From Pseudomonadota bacterium (GTDB taxonomy: Bacteria; Desulfobacterota; Desulfobacteria; Desulfobacterales; Desulfobacteraceae), in NCBI GenBank assembly GCA_018821535.1, contig JAHJLV010000026.1, forward strand, positions 124,001 through 188,000: 64,000 nt of DNA, in the 5' to 3' direction. The notes under the pieces are model-generated. The model did not search any database. It was not told the DNA's origin and worked only from the letters and a program-made list of their open reading frames with translations. Numbering within the stretch: the stretch's first letter is position 1; each line of letters begins with the position of its first letter. Shown piece by piece: positions 9,259 through 18,141 of the stretch. Position numbers and translations under genes: made by a program.

Positions 9259-10545
9259 TTAACCCTGTCTTCTTTCACTCATGGGAACATAGTCTCTTAC
9301 CTGATACCCGGTATATATCTGACGGGGGCGCGAAATTTTCATTTCCGGATCAGACACATCCTCTTTCCACTGGGCAATCCAGCCAGGCAGTCTGCCAATG
9401 GCAAACATCACGGTAAACATATTGGTGGGGATTCCCATGGCCCGCAGAACAATTCCGGAATAAAAATCCACATTCGGATACAGATTCTTCTCCACAAAAT
9501 ACGGATCTTTTAATGCAACTTCTTCAAGCTTTCTGGCAATATCCAGCAGCGGGTCATCCTTTTGAATTTTTGATAAAACAATGTCCGCCATTTTTTTCAT
9601 AATTCTTGCTCTGGGATCATAGGTCTTATACACCCTGTGGCCAAACCCCATAAGCCGGAAGTCATCATCTTTGTCTTTTGCCCGTTTGATGCAGTCATCA
9701 ATCGTCATGCCGTCTTTATGAATTCTCTGAAGCATCTTGACAACTGCCTGGTTCGCTCCGCCGTGCAAAGGTCCCCAGAGCGCAGAAATCCCTGCAGAAA
9801 GGGTTGCATATATATTCACCTTACCACTTCCGACAACCCGGACAGCTGTTGTGGAACAGTTCTGTTCATGATCTGCATGCAGAATCCAGAAAACGTTCAG
9901 TGCCTTAACCAGATCAGGATCAATCTGATACGGAACCACAATGCTGTCAAACATCATATTCAAAAAATTGGAACAGTAACACAACCCCGGTTTCGGATAG
10001 ACCACCCGCTCTCCCAGAGAAATCCGGTAGGCCATGGCAGCCATGGTTCTGATTTTGGATATCAGACGCAGATAGGTTTTATTCATCTCCTCTTCAAGAT
10101 CAATCAGTTCCGGATAAAAACTTCTCATTGCATTCACCATGGCAGACAAAATTCCCATGGGATGGGCCTTTGATGGATAGTTCTGATAAAAGGCCTTCAT
10201 ATTTTCATGCAGCAAAGAAAAATCATTCAAATGAACACTGGTCCGTGTCAACTCGTCTCTGGTGGGAAGTTCACCCGTAATTAATAAAAATGCAGTCTCT
10301 ACAAATGTAGATTTTTCAGCAAGCTGCTCAATGGGGATACCCCGATATCGTAAAATCCCCTTTTCCCCGTCCATATAGGTGATCGCACTTCTGCAGCTTC
10401 CGGTGCTTCCGAATCCGGGATCAAACGTAATATAGCCTGTCTGCTGACGCAGTGTCCTGATATCAATGGCCTTTTCACCTTCTGAACCTTCTATAACAGG
10501 AAATATCCATTCCTTGCCATCGATGATAAGCTTTGCTTCTTCCAT
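9259..10545 (-). CDS. gltA: Citrate synthase
   Basis: This is a type II (GltA-like) citrate synthase of 428 residues that condenses acetyl-CoA and oxaloacetate. It shows TFDPGFGSTGSCRSAITYMDGEKGILRYRG split across residues ~40-70, the catalytic His regions in HADHEQNCSTT and LWGPLHGGAN, and the GFGHRVYKTYDPRA signature with a catalytic His. The start at 10545 is set by AAAGGAGGGT; an upstream in-frame ATG adds ten residues. Citrate synthase fits a complete-oxidizing Desulfobacteraceae member with an oxidative TCA cycle. It lies between a FmdB-like gene and a glycerophosphodiesterase gene on the same strand. Confidence 0.96.
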   Translation of the reverse strand: MEEAKLIIDGKEWIFPVIEGSEGEKAIDIRTLRQQTGYITFDPGFGSTGSCRSAITYMDGEKGILRYRGIPIEQLAEKSTFVETAFLLITGELPTRDELTRTSVHLNDFSLLHENMKAFYQNYPSKAHPMGILSAMVNAMRSFYPELIDLEEEMNKTYLRLISKIRTMAAMAYRISLGERVVYPKPGLCYCSNFLNMMFDSIVVPYQIDPDLVKALNVFWILHADHEQNCSTTAVRVVGSGKVNIYATLSAGISALWGPLHGGANQAVVKMLQRIHKDGMTIDDCIKRAKDKDDDFRLMGFGHRVYKTYDPRARIMKKMADIVLSKIQKDDPLLDIARKLEEVALKDPYFVEKNLYPNVDFYSGIVLRAMGIPTNMFTVMFAIGRLPGWIAQWKEDVSDPEMKISRPRQIYTGYQVRDYVPMSERRQG

Positions 10546-10631
10546 CAAAAACCCTCCTTTTGCCTTATATGGCATCTATACATCAAATCAAAAAAATCTG
10601 AAAGTTGGCAACCCGGTGTATGCTTTTAAAC

Positions 10632-10889
10632 TTATCGTGTTTCCCCCGGGACAGTGTAAGTTTTACAGGAGCCGCCTGAACACTGTCTTTCCTGAGTCTG
10701 AACTCCTTTTTGAGCTGAGCCTGAGCTTGCCCCGGAATTCCCCATGGTGAAATTAGTCCTGGAAACAACCCTTTCGAATTCTTTTGACCTGCATTTCGGA
10801 CACCCGTCAATAGTGTTATCTTTGGAACCCATAACAAGGACCTCAAAAAATTCTTCACATTCTAAACACTTAAATTCATATATCGGCAT
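10632..10889 (-). CDS. FmdB-family zinc-ribbon protein
   Basis: An 85-residue protein that starts MPIYEFKCLECEEFFEVL and has a second CPKC pair about 25 residues later: the four-cysteine zinc ribbon of the FmdB/CxxC_CXXC_SSSS family. These small proteins have been linked to formamidase or regulatory roles, but their function is not settled. The tail is low-complexity and Ser/Gly/Gln-rich with two further cysteines. The gene is 62 bases after recN and 86 before gltA on the same strand. Confidence 0.88.
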   Translation of the reverse strand: MPIYEFKCLECEEFFEVLVMGSKDNTIDGCPKCRSKEFERVVSRTNFTMGNSGASSGSAQKGVQTQERQCSGGSCKTYTVPGETR

Positions 10890-10951
10890 AATTTATCCTT
10901 ATATTTTATAATTTATATAAGCCATATAAAATACTCAGATATCCATCTTTG

Positions 10952-12658
10952 TCAAGATGCTGCCTGAGACAGAAGCTCTCTGGCGTGCTCCAGAGTAGCA
11001 TCTGTTATCTGTTTTCCACCAATCATCCTGGCAATTTCCTCCACCCGCTGCTGAGCATCTGTTAATGGAACAATAGAAGTGAATGTGCGCCCGTCATGAA
11101 CCGTTTTTGAAATCCTGAACTGGTGCCCACCATATTTTGCAATCTGGGCCAGATGGGTAATGCAGATCACCTGATGCTTTTGTGACAGTTCTTTAAGCTT
11201 GAGCCCCACTTTTTCAGAAGTTGCTCCGCCAATGCCCGCATCCACTTCATCAAAAATCAAGGTTTCAAGGGACTGGTTTTTAGACAGCACTGCTTTTAAT
11301 GCCAGAACAATTCTTGACAGTTCTCCGCCGGAAGCAATTTTAGCAAGCGGTTTCAATACCTCGCCCGGATTGGGGCTGAGCAGAAAACTGACCCTGTCCT
11401 GACCGTCCGGACCAATTTTACACTGATCCGCAGTCAGAATATCTTCGCTGTTCTTTGCCTCCTGAACACTGAAAGAAACTTCAAATTTTGCATTGCTCAT
11501 TTCAAGGCCGGCAAGCTGTTCCCCTGCCTGTTCCGATAAAACCCGGCCGGCCTTTTTCCTTAAACCCGATAGTATTCCGGCCTTTTCCCGGATCTGTTCT
11601 GAAAGCACTTTAATATCGTTTTCAAAACCCTTGATCTGATCCTTGATTTCATCGGTATCAGATATTTTTTTAACCATATTTTCATAACCTGAAAAAACAT
11701 CCGCAAGCGTGGGGCCATATTTTCTTTTCAACTTTGCAATCAGATCCAGCCGCTGTGATTTTATTTCAAGAGATGCCGGGTCCAGGTCAATCCCTGAAGA
11801 AAAGTCACGCAGGTCATCTGCAGTGTCCTGTAGCTCAAACATGGCTGAAGATAACCGCTGAACAATTTTTTCCAGGCGCTCATCCGCAGGAGAAAACTTT
11901 TCAAGCTTATAAATCAAAGATGACATCCGCTCCAAGATGGAGCCTTCGCTGTCATGCACCTCATGAACGGTACCATTTACCGTTTCAAATATCTGTGCTG
12001 CATTGGAAAGAATCTTCAACTCTTTTTCGAGGAGTTCATCCTCATTTTCCAACAGTTTTGCATCACCGATCTCATCAATCTGGAACTGCAGAAGATCCTG
12101 ATCTTTTTGATTTTCCTCAAGCGTTTTAGAAAGCTGATGTATTTTCTTTTTTAACGGAACAATAGATAAATACAGGTCTTTCACCTCATTTTTCAACTGC
12201 ACAGTCCCTGCAAACTCATCCAGAATCTCCAGATGATTTTCTTCTTTTAACAGTCCCTGGTGCGCATGCTGGCTTGATATCCCGGCAAGATTCTGGGTCA
12301 CCTGTTTAAGAAGATCAAGGGTGGAACGCTTTGAATTTATAAATACCTGACTTTTACCCGAAGAGTAAATCTGCCGCCGGATCATCAGACCTTCGGAAGG
12401 GTCACTTCCTTGATCTGAAAGCATCCGGGCAGTCTGTGAATCCATATCAATATCAAAAAAAGCTTCGAGTTCTGCCAGCTCGCATCCGGATCGGACAAGA
12501 TCTGCAGATGCTCTTGATCCCAAAAGCAGATTGACCGCCTCAATGATAATCGATTTTCCGGCCCCTGTCTCGCCTGTTAAAACAGAAAATCCATCCTGAA
12601 ATGAAATTTTGATATCATCGATAACCGCAAAATTTCTTATGGATATATCACTTAGCAT
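10952..12658 (-). CDS. recN: DNA repair protein RecN
   Basis: This SMC-like ATPase of 568 residues acts in double-strand-break repair. Walker A GETGAGKSIIIEAVNLLLG is near residues 28-46. Long coiled-coil arms (about 150-370) flank a central hinge, and the C-terminal head carries the ABC signature LASGGELSRI and Walker B LIFDEVDAGIGG, then THLAQIAKYG. Everything expected for RecN is present. It is the first gene of a minus-strand run that continues to a FmdB-like protein and gltA. Confidence 0.96.
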   Translation of the reverse strand: MLSDISIRNFAVIDDIKISFQDGFSVLTGETGAGKSIIIEAVNLLLGSRASADLVRSGCELAELEAFFDIDMDSQTARMLSDQGSDPSEGLMIRRQIYSSGKSQVFINSKRSTLDLLKQVTQNLAGISSQHAHQGLLKEENHLEILDEFAGTVQLKNEVKDLYLSIVPLKKKIHQLSKTLEENQKDQDLLQFQIDEIGDAKLLENEDELLEKELKILSNAAQIFETVNGTVHEVHDSEGSILERMSSLIYKLEKFSPADERLEKIVQRLSSAMFELQDTADDLRDFSSGIDLDPASLEIKSQRLDLIAKLKRKYGPTLADVFSGYENMVKKISDTDEIKDQIKGFENDIKVLSEQIREKAGILSGLRKKAGRVLSEQAGEQLAGLEMSNAKFEVSFSVQEAKNSEDILTADQCKIGPDGQDRVSFLLSPNPGEVLKPLAKIASGGELSRIVLALKAVLSKNQSLETLIFDEVDAGIGGATSEKVGLKLKELSQKHQVICITHLAQIAKYGGHQFRISKTVHDGRTFTSIVPLTDAQQRVEEIARMIGGKQITDATLEHARELLSQAAS

Positions 12659-12747
12659 AACGTCTCCTTACAGATAAAACATTCCAGAGAACGCTGCACC
12701 TTGTCAGACCTTGGCCCGATTCATACATAAATTTTTAAAAATGACTT

Positions 12748-12930
12748 TCAGGCAGACTTGTCATCTGAAGGCGTTACATCAGGCACATGTTCTTTGACCG
12801 TCTCATTGACTGTGGCATAAATTTCTTTAAAGGATTCATGAATATTGGACGGAGACAACCGCCCCATTTCAATAAATTTAACAATTATTTCTTTTGTTGC
12901 CCTTAATATCTGCTCGTCGATGGATTTCAT
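12748..12930 (-). CDS. Small conserved helical protein of unknown function
   Basis: A 60-residue acidic protein beginning MKSIDEQILRATKEIIVKF, probably two or three helices with a charged tail. The ATG at 12930 is preferred over a TTG at 12966, which would add 12 residues lacking the character of the rest. The phrase IVKFIEMGRLSPSN resembles short regions I recall from small deltaproteobacterial proteins sometimes labelled MucR-like, but there is no zinc finger here, so I give no function. It lies between recN and the divergent TraB-like gene. Confidence 0.55.
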   Translation of the reverse strand: MKSIDEQILRATKEIIVKFIEMGRLSPSNIHESFKEIYATVNETVKEHVPDVTPSDDKSA

Positions 12931-13055
12931 GACCCAGTAAATATCAAATTGATTATTCAAGGTCAAGCAGCAGGATTATTTTGTATTGCCATGACCTTTA
13001 GAATGATTATAATACCTGCTCAATTAATTTTTTTAAAAAAGGGTTATACAAATTC

Positions 13056-14276
13056 ATGATAAACGCCCGGGAAAATGAAACACAAGATAGCGGAACAAAC
13101 GAAAACATATCAAAAGACAATATGATCGATCATCTTTACTGCCAAGGCAAGCAGATTATTCTTATTGGAACTGCCCATGTGTCAAGGCAGAGTGCCCAAC
13201 TTGTCACAGACACCATTTACGAACACAAACCGGAAACTGTATGCGTGGAATTATGCCAGACCCGTCTTGCCTCGCTAAAAGACACAGACAAATGGCGCAA
13301 TATGGATATTGTTAAAGTCATCAAAGAAAAAAAAGCCCTTCTCCTGTTCATGAACCTGCTCATGGCCTCTTTTCAGAAAAAAATGGCAGATAAATTCGGG
13401 ATCAAACCCGGACAGGAAATGATCAATGCCATCGAGGCTGCGCAAAAAACAGGCGCACAGGTCGTCCCGTCCGACCGGGAAATCCAGATAACCCTGTCCC
13501 GGGTCTGGCGAGGCATGGGATTATGGGAAAAAATAAAATTCATCACTTCCCTTGTTTTCTCATTTGGTGCATCGGATGAGATTGAAGAAGCAGATATCGA
13601 GAAAATGAAACAGGAAGATATCCTCCAGACCCTGCTGGCAGATGTCAAAAAAAGCCATCCCATTATAGAAAAAACCCTGATCAATGAAAGAGACCAGTTT
13701 CTTGCTGAAAAAATCCGTACAGCGCCCGGAGAAAAAATCATAGCCGTTGTCGGTGCTGCCCATGCCCCTGGCATTAAAAGATATCTTGCCAGTAATGAAA
13801 CCATTGATCTGGATGAACTGAATACCATTCTGCCGTCGGGGAATCTGACCAAAATTCTGAAATGGGCAATTCCTGCCGCAATTTTACTATTGTTTGTTGC
13901 AGGATTTCTAACAGAAGGCAAAAATGCCGGCGCTGACATGATCTGGATCTGGATTGCGGCCAACGGCATTTTTGCGGGACTTGGCGCACTTCTGGCGCTG
14001 GCACATCCTCTGACAATCATTGCTTCCATTATTGCCGCCCCGCTGACCTCATTAAATCCCATGATTGCCGCAGGCTGGGTGTCCGGCCTGGTGGAAGCCT
14101 TTGTCCGAAAACCCAAGGTAAAGGATCTGGAAGCCATTCCCAACGACATTCTTCACATTAAAGGATTCTGGAAAAACAATGTTATCCGGATACTGCTGGT
14201 GGTAATTTTCACTAATCTCGGTTCCACCATCGGCACCATGACGGCTGTACCGCTGATGCTTAAATTACTTCAATAA
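13056..14276 (+). CDS. TraB/PrgY-type membrane protein
   Basis: The 406-residue protein has an N-terminal TraB domain (about 25-245) with GTAHVSRQSAQLV, the conserved ETVCVELCQTR motif and VGAAHAPGI. Several hydrophobic segments follow at about 265-345 and 380-405 (PAAILLLFVAGFL, WIWIAANGIFAGLGALLALA). The TraB/GumN superfamily is related to Tiki metalloproteases; the conserved GxxH and E residues are present, so a membrane-bound peptidase is possible. PrgY of enterococci inhibits a pheromone peptide. The substrate here is unknown and neighbours give no clue. The start codon is ATG with weak upstream pairing. Confidence 0.85.
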   Translation: MINARENETQDSGTNENISKDNMIDHLYCQGKQIILIGTAHVSRQSAQLVTDTIYEHKPETVCVELCQTRLASLKDTDKWRNMDIVKVIKEKKALLLFMNLLMASFQKKMADKFGIKPGQEMINAIEAAQKTGAQVVPSDREIQITLSRVWRGMGLWEKIKFITSLVFSFGASDEIEEADIEKMKQEDILQTLLADVKKSHPIIEKTLINERDQFLAEKIRTAPGEKIIAVVGAAHAPGIKRYLASNETIDLDELNTILPSGNLTKILKWAIPAAILLLFVAGFLTEGKNAGADMIWIWIAANGIFAGLGALLALAHPLTIIASIIAAPLTSLNPMIAAGWVSGLVEAFVRKPKVKDLEAIPNDILHIKGFWKNNVIRILLVVIFTNLGSTIGTMTAVPLMLKLLQ

Positions 14277-14321
14277 CAGGAAACTTTTATGTGATGCAAA
14301 CCGTATCAGAGCGTCTGAGCC

Positions 14322-14612
14322 TCAGACAGACAGAACTGCCGCTCTCATAGACAGGTTCCGGGCATCAAGCAGACGATTGAGCATCACCCACCATGTCTTC
14401 AATTCTTTAAGCTGTTCCGCTTCTTCAATTTCCTGGCATTTTACCAGCCACATATAAAAGGCCTCGTCAAATTCAGAATGTGTAAAAGCAAATTTTTCTT
14501 TATCAAGTACGGATAAGAGTTCTTCAGATGTCCGGGATTCATTGAGTTTTTTCCTCAACCTTTTATCTATATGAGCCCGTCTGATAAAAGACAGGGCATT
14601 TGCTACTGTCAT
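14322..14612 (-). CDS. Nif11-domain protein (orphan)
   Basis: A 96-residue protein whose first ~50 residues (TVANALSFIRRAHIDKRLRK, then a LLSVLDKEKFAFTHSEFDEA segment) match the Nif11 pattern: an N-terminal helix, a charged L-R-K-K-L region, then a FT..E.. motif. Nif11 domains occur in nitrogen-fixation-associated proteins and as leader peptides of some RiPP natural products. A double-glycine cleavage site and a Cys/Ser/Thr-rich core are both absent; the second half is Leu/Trp-rich instead. No lanthionine synthetase, radical SAM enzyme or nif gene is nearby. The ribosome site (GAAGGAGGT) is near perfect, suggesting strong expression. Confidence 0.7.
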   Translation of the reverse strand: MTVANALSFIRRAHIDKRLRKKLNESRTSEELLSVLDKEKFAFTHSEFDEAFYMWLVKCQEIEEAEQLKELKTWWVMLNRLLDARNLSMRAAVLSV

Positions 14613-14730
14613 CTTTTACCTCCTTCAGCCAATCTGGATCCTTGCTGATTTTATTCAGTTCTATTTCTGCTCATTTTTAATTTTTCTTTGCAAGACAGGT
14701 GCCATACAGCTTTTTCAAAGGTAGATCCTT

Positions 14731-14777
14731 TATAGACAGGCGGGTTAAAGCTGTTGCTCCACCCGTAACGTTCTATA
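14731..14777 (+). repeat. Nested inverted repeat, possible structured leader or operator
   Basis: TATAGA (14731-14736) pairs with TCTATA (14772-14777), and inside it CGGGT (14741-14745) pairs with ACCCG (14761-14765). As RNA it would form two short stems with an internal loop and a 15-base terminal loop. No T-tract follows, so it is not an obvious terminator. Confidence 0.3.
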
Positions 14778-14886
14778 AAAATTATTTAAAATACATTTTT
14801 GTTGCGGATAAAGTTTCATTTTTGTTTTTAAAGGCAAAATAAAAATCTAATCTTTACATGCGTTGGTTCTGATCCCAGAAATAAAT

Positions 14887-14913
14887 CTTGAAAATATAAA
14901 AAATTCACATATA
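14887..14913 (+). promoter_or_regulatory. Possible heat-shock (sigma-32) promoter for the LonB-like gene
   Basis: CTTGAAA is followed after 12 bases by CACATATA, close to the sigma-32 pattern CTTGAAA-N11-16-CCCATnT. It is placed about 80 bases before the chosen start of a Lon-type protease gene, a class often under heat-shock control. Confidence 0.4.
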
Positions 14914-14991
14914 AATCTTTATTTTTTACAGGTTTAATTCTAATAAATGTGTGCTAAACACAAACGATACCACAACCAGGGAGGGAAACAG

Positions 14992-17379
14992 ATGAAAAGA
15001 AAAAACAGGATATCCGTAGATGATTTTATCAGTGCCCACCCTTCAGGCCTGTTCACATTCAAGGATACTTCAGAGCTTGAGCCGCTGGACACCATTATCG
15101 GTCAGCGGCGGGCCATTGAAGCCATTGATTTTGGCCTGAACATGAAAGGCCCGGAGTACAATATCTTTGTGACCGGGCTTGAAGGAACCGGAAAATCAAG
15201 TATCGTAAAAGAGCTTTTAGAACACCATGCCAAATCAATGGAGACCCCGGAAGACCTATGCCTGGTCAATAATTTTGAGGATGCCTACTGTCCTGTGGTC
15301 ATAGAAATGCCTGCAGGCTCTGCTGTTTATTTCAGCAGAAACATGAAACAGTTCATTGAAACCATTAAGACCAAAATCCCGGATCTCATCGAAACCTCAG
15401 AATTTCAGCAGGAGCAGTCAGCAATCCAGGATGAAGTCGCCCTGAAACATAAAAAACTCTTTGAAACACTGGACCACCTGGCAGCAGAAAAGGGGCTATC
15501 CATCCTGAGGCAGGAGGATGATTACCAGGTCGTACCGGTCATGGATGGCCAGCCTGTATCCATGGAAGTCTTTGAAGCCCTGCCCGAAAGCCAGAAACAG
15601 CAGATTGAGCAGCAGGCCCAGATGATTGAAAAAGAACTGAGTGAAGCCCTGATTAAAACGGCAAAACTCTCAGAAGACATGAACAAGCAAATCCGGGCAG
15701 TGGTCACTGCGAAAACCGAGCAGCTGATCTCAGATCAGATTGATCCGTTAAGATACTATTTCAAAGATTGCACAGATATCCAGACCCATTTAAAAAAACT
15801 TAAAGAAGACATCATCGATAATATTGCGCTCTTTCTGGGAACCCAGGGAAGCCCGGAAGACGACACCCGGAAAATCCAGGCCATGACTCAATCCCTTGCC
15901 ACACGTTACCAGGTGAATGTGCTGGTGGATCGCAGACATGAAAGCGGCGCTCCAGTCGTGTTTGAGCCAAACCCCAGTTTTCAGAACCTGTTTGGAAAGA
16001 TTGAAAAAAAGCCGGTCATGGGGTCGGTGGAAACCAATTTTACCATGGTTCAGGCAGGCTCCCTGCTCAAAGCAAACAAAGGATACCTGATTTTAAATAT
16101 TGAGCCGCTCCTTTTAAATCCTCCGGTATGGGAGGCCCTCAAAAGAGCCCTGCAGGACTCCATGCTCCAGATTGAAGACATGCCGGATCAGGCAGATTAC
16201 GGAATGCCTTCATTGAAGCCTGCCCCCATCCCCCTGACGGTCAAGGTGGTTCTGGTGGGAGGATATGAACCCTTCAGCCTGCTGCAGAGTACTGATTCCC
16301 GGTTCAACAAGATTTTCAGGGTCCGGGCGGATTTTGACTATGAAACCGACCTGAACAATGAAAATCTTGCGTACTATGCCCGGTTCATTACCCGGGTCTG
16401 TCAACGGGAAAACCTGCGCGATTTTTCTCCGGAAGGGGTGTGGGCCGTGATCGAATACGCATCCAGAGCTGTCTCTGATCAGCGAAGGCTTTCCCTGCGG
16501 TTTGGCCAGATTTTAGGCGTGCTCAAGGAAGCAGATTTCTGGGCCCAAAAAACAGATTCCCCCCTGGTATCTGAAGACCATGTAAACCGCGCCATCAATC
16601 AGCACAGGTTCAGGAACAACCTCTATGAAGAAAAAGTAATGGCGGAATTTGACGACCAGTTTGTTCTCATAGATGTCAAAGGGAAAGTGGTTGGGCAGGT
16701 TAACGCCCTTGCCGTCTATGACATGGGGGAGATCGCTTTTGGCAGACCCTCCCGGATTACGGCCGAATCCTACATGGGAACTCCCGGAATCATCAATGTG
16801 GAGCATGAGGCTGAACTATCCGGCCAGACCCACGACAAAGGCGTGATGATTGTTTCAGGGTATCTGGGCCGGATGTTTGCACAGCATTATCCGCTCAGCG
16901 TAACCATCTCCATCACCTTTGAACAGAGCTATGACGGCATTGATGGAGACAGCGCCTCTTCCACTGAATTATATGCAGTGCTTTCCAGCCTTTCCAATCT
17001 TCCCATCCGCCAGGAAATCGCTGTTACCGGTTCGGTCAATCAGAAAGGAGAGATCCAGGCCATCGGCGGGGTTAATGAAAAAATAGAAGGGTTTTATGAT
17101 ATCTGCGTCCGGAAAGGACTGACCGGAAAGCAGGGGGTCATCATTCCCGCATCAAATGTGAAAAACCTGATTTTACGACGGGATGTGGTCAAGGCCATTG
17201 CGCACGAAAAATTCCACCTGTACAAGATCTCCACCATTGAAGAGGGCATTGAAATCCTCACCGGCATCAAAGCCGGGAAAGCCGATTCAAACGGCCTTTA
17301 CCCGGAAAATACCGTATTCGGATGCGTCCAGAAAAAACTCAAACAATATCATGAGCTCTCCTTGAGTTTTGGGCAATAA
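14992..17379 (+). CDS. LonB-like ATP-dependent protease (AAA+/Lon-C)
   Basis: The 795-residue protein has an N-terminal Lon-associated AAA region with Walker A GLEGTGKSS (about 61-69), a long helical insertion (about 130-300), the second half of the ATPase module, and a C-terminal Lon protease domain. The catalytic Ser lies in DGDSASSTELYA and the catalytic Lys in GGVNEKIEGFYD, so the Ser-Lys dyad is intact. This architecture (AAA_32 plus Lon_C) differs from classical LonA and is common in proteobacteria. I chose the ATG at 14992, which follows GGAGGG; an in-frame ATG at 14947 would add 15 residues without a good ribosome site. A sigma-32-like promoter lies upstream. Confidence 0.9.
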   Translation: MKRKNRISVDDFISAHPSGLFTFKDTSELEPLDTIIGQRRAIEAIDFGLNMKGPEYNIFVTGLEGTGKSSIVKELLEHHAKSMETPEDLCLVNNFEDAYCPVVIEMPAGSAVYFSRNMKQFIETIKTKIPDLIETSEFQQEQSAIQDEVALKHKKLFETLDHLAAEKGLSILRQEDDYQVVPVMDGQPVSMEVFEALPESQKQQIEQQAQMIEKELSEALIKTAKLSEDMNKQIRAVVTAKTEQLISDQIDPLRYYFKDCTDIQTHLKKLKEDIIDNIALFLGTQGSPEDDTRKIQAMTQSLATRYQVNVLVDRRHESGAPVVFEPNPSFQNLFGKIEKKPVMGSVETNFTMVQAGSLLKANKGYLILNIEPLLLNPPVWEALKRALQDSMLQIEDMPDQADYGMPSLKPAPIPLTVKVVLVGGYEPFSLLQSTDSRFNKIFRVRADFDYETDLNNENLAYYARFITRVCQRENLRDFSPEGVWAVIEYASRAVSDQRRLSLRFGQILGVLKEADFWAQKTDSPLVSEDHVNRAINQHRFRNNLYEEKVMAEFDDQFVLIDVKGKVVGQVNALAVYDMGEIAFGRPSRITAESYMGTPGIINVEHEAELSGQTHDKGVMIVSGYLGRMFAQHYPLSVTISITFEQSYDGIDGDSASSTELYAVLSSLSNLPIRQEIAVTGSVNQKGEIQAIGGVNEKIEGFYDICVRKGLTGKQGVIIPASNVKNLILRRDVVKAIAHEKFHLYKISTIEEGIEILTGIKAGKADSNGLYPENTVFGCVQKKLKQYHELSLSFGQ

Positions 17380-17496
17380 TATTCCTTTGACAAACCTGGT
17401 AAATTTTATGGTATTTTGAATCAATTTGTGTTTTACTGAAAATCTCAATTTTTCTTAATCCGGGTTTCAACATGCACATGCGAACAGGAGAATTCT

Positions 17497-18141
17497 ATGC
17501 CTGGCCCTGTATTCGGCACAGTAAAAGCGTTTTATAAAGATCAGGTGATTTTCACGGAAGGCCAGGTGGGTGACGTCGGTTATCTGATCAAAACAGGAAA
17601 AGTCACCATTTTTAAAACAATTGACGGCGAACAGACAATTTTAGATCTGCTGGGGCCCGGCGAGGTTTTTGGCGAAATGGGACTGATCACTGATCTGCCA
17701 AGAACTGCCTGTGCCATTGCCAGTGAATATTGTGATCTGGTGATTATTGACAAAAAGACGCTTCACAAAATGGTCAAACAGAGTCCTAAACTGGTCCAGG
17801 CCATTACCCTTTTTTTAATGAAACGTCTGGGTGGAACACTTCATCTGCTCGAACACAATAAAACCGAAGATATTGGCATCAGGAATTTTATTTGCATCTG
17901 TCATTTACTGGACCTGGCCTGTGAAAACAACAGACCGGTGGATTATCACAGGTTCTGCACCAAGGCAAAGGGAATTACCCACCTGAACCTTGGGCAGGTA
18001 AGACAGGCCATGGACAGACTGAATCAAGCAAATCTTATAAAAATTACCACAGATAAAAAAGGCGTAATCCTCGACAATGCTGAAATACGGATTATCGGAG
18101 ATAATGCCTTTTTTCTCCAGGCAGCCAAACGCCTGAATTAG
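17497..18141 (+). CDS. Crp/Fnr-family transcriptional regulator
   Basis: The 214-residue protein has an N-terminal cyclic-nucleotide-binding jelly roll (about 10-125; GYLIKTGKVTIFK, LLGPGEVFGEMGLITDLPRTA) and a C-terminal winged-helix region (about 140-200; LNLGQVRQAMDRLNQANLI). The phosphate-binding segment FGEMGLI...PRTA resembles that of real cNMP binders, so a nucleotide ligand is plausible. The Fnr iron-sulfur cysteines are absent. AGGAGAATTCT lies before the ATG. Its end overlaps by four bases the convergent M50-HlyD gene of the exoprotein cluster; no further link is visible. Confidence 0.82.
   Translation: MPGPVFGTVKAFYKDQVIFTEGQVGDVGYLIKTGKVTIFKTIDGEQTILDLLGPGEVFGEMGLITDLPRTACAIASEYCDLVIIDKKTLHKMVKQSPKLVQAITLFLMKRLGGTLHLLEHNKTEDIGIRNFICICHLLDLACENNRPVDYHRFCTKAKGITHLNLGQVRQAMDRLNQANLIKITTDKKGVILDNAEIRIIGDNAFFLQAAKRLN

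Larger units (their letters stand above)
14613..14991. other. Gene-free stretch between the Nif11 gene and the LonB-like gene
   Basis: No coding region or tRNA is visible in these 379 bases. Two things stand out: a nested inverted repeat at 14731-14777 and a sigma-32-like promoter at 14887-14913, both annotated separately. The rest is AT-rich. Confidence 0.6.

Noticed and set aside
13373..14149. 258-residue open frame on the minus strand
   Set aside because: It lies wholly inside the TraB-like gene, which has clear motifs; the antisense product is Ser/Ala/Pro-rich without a recognisable domain.
14313..14327. Palindrome GTCTGAGCCTCAGAC as a terminator between convergent genes
   Set aside because: The loop would be only three bases, it overlaps the Nif11 stop codon, and no T-tract follows.
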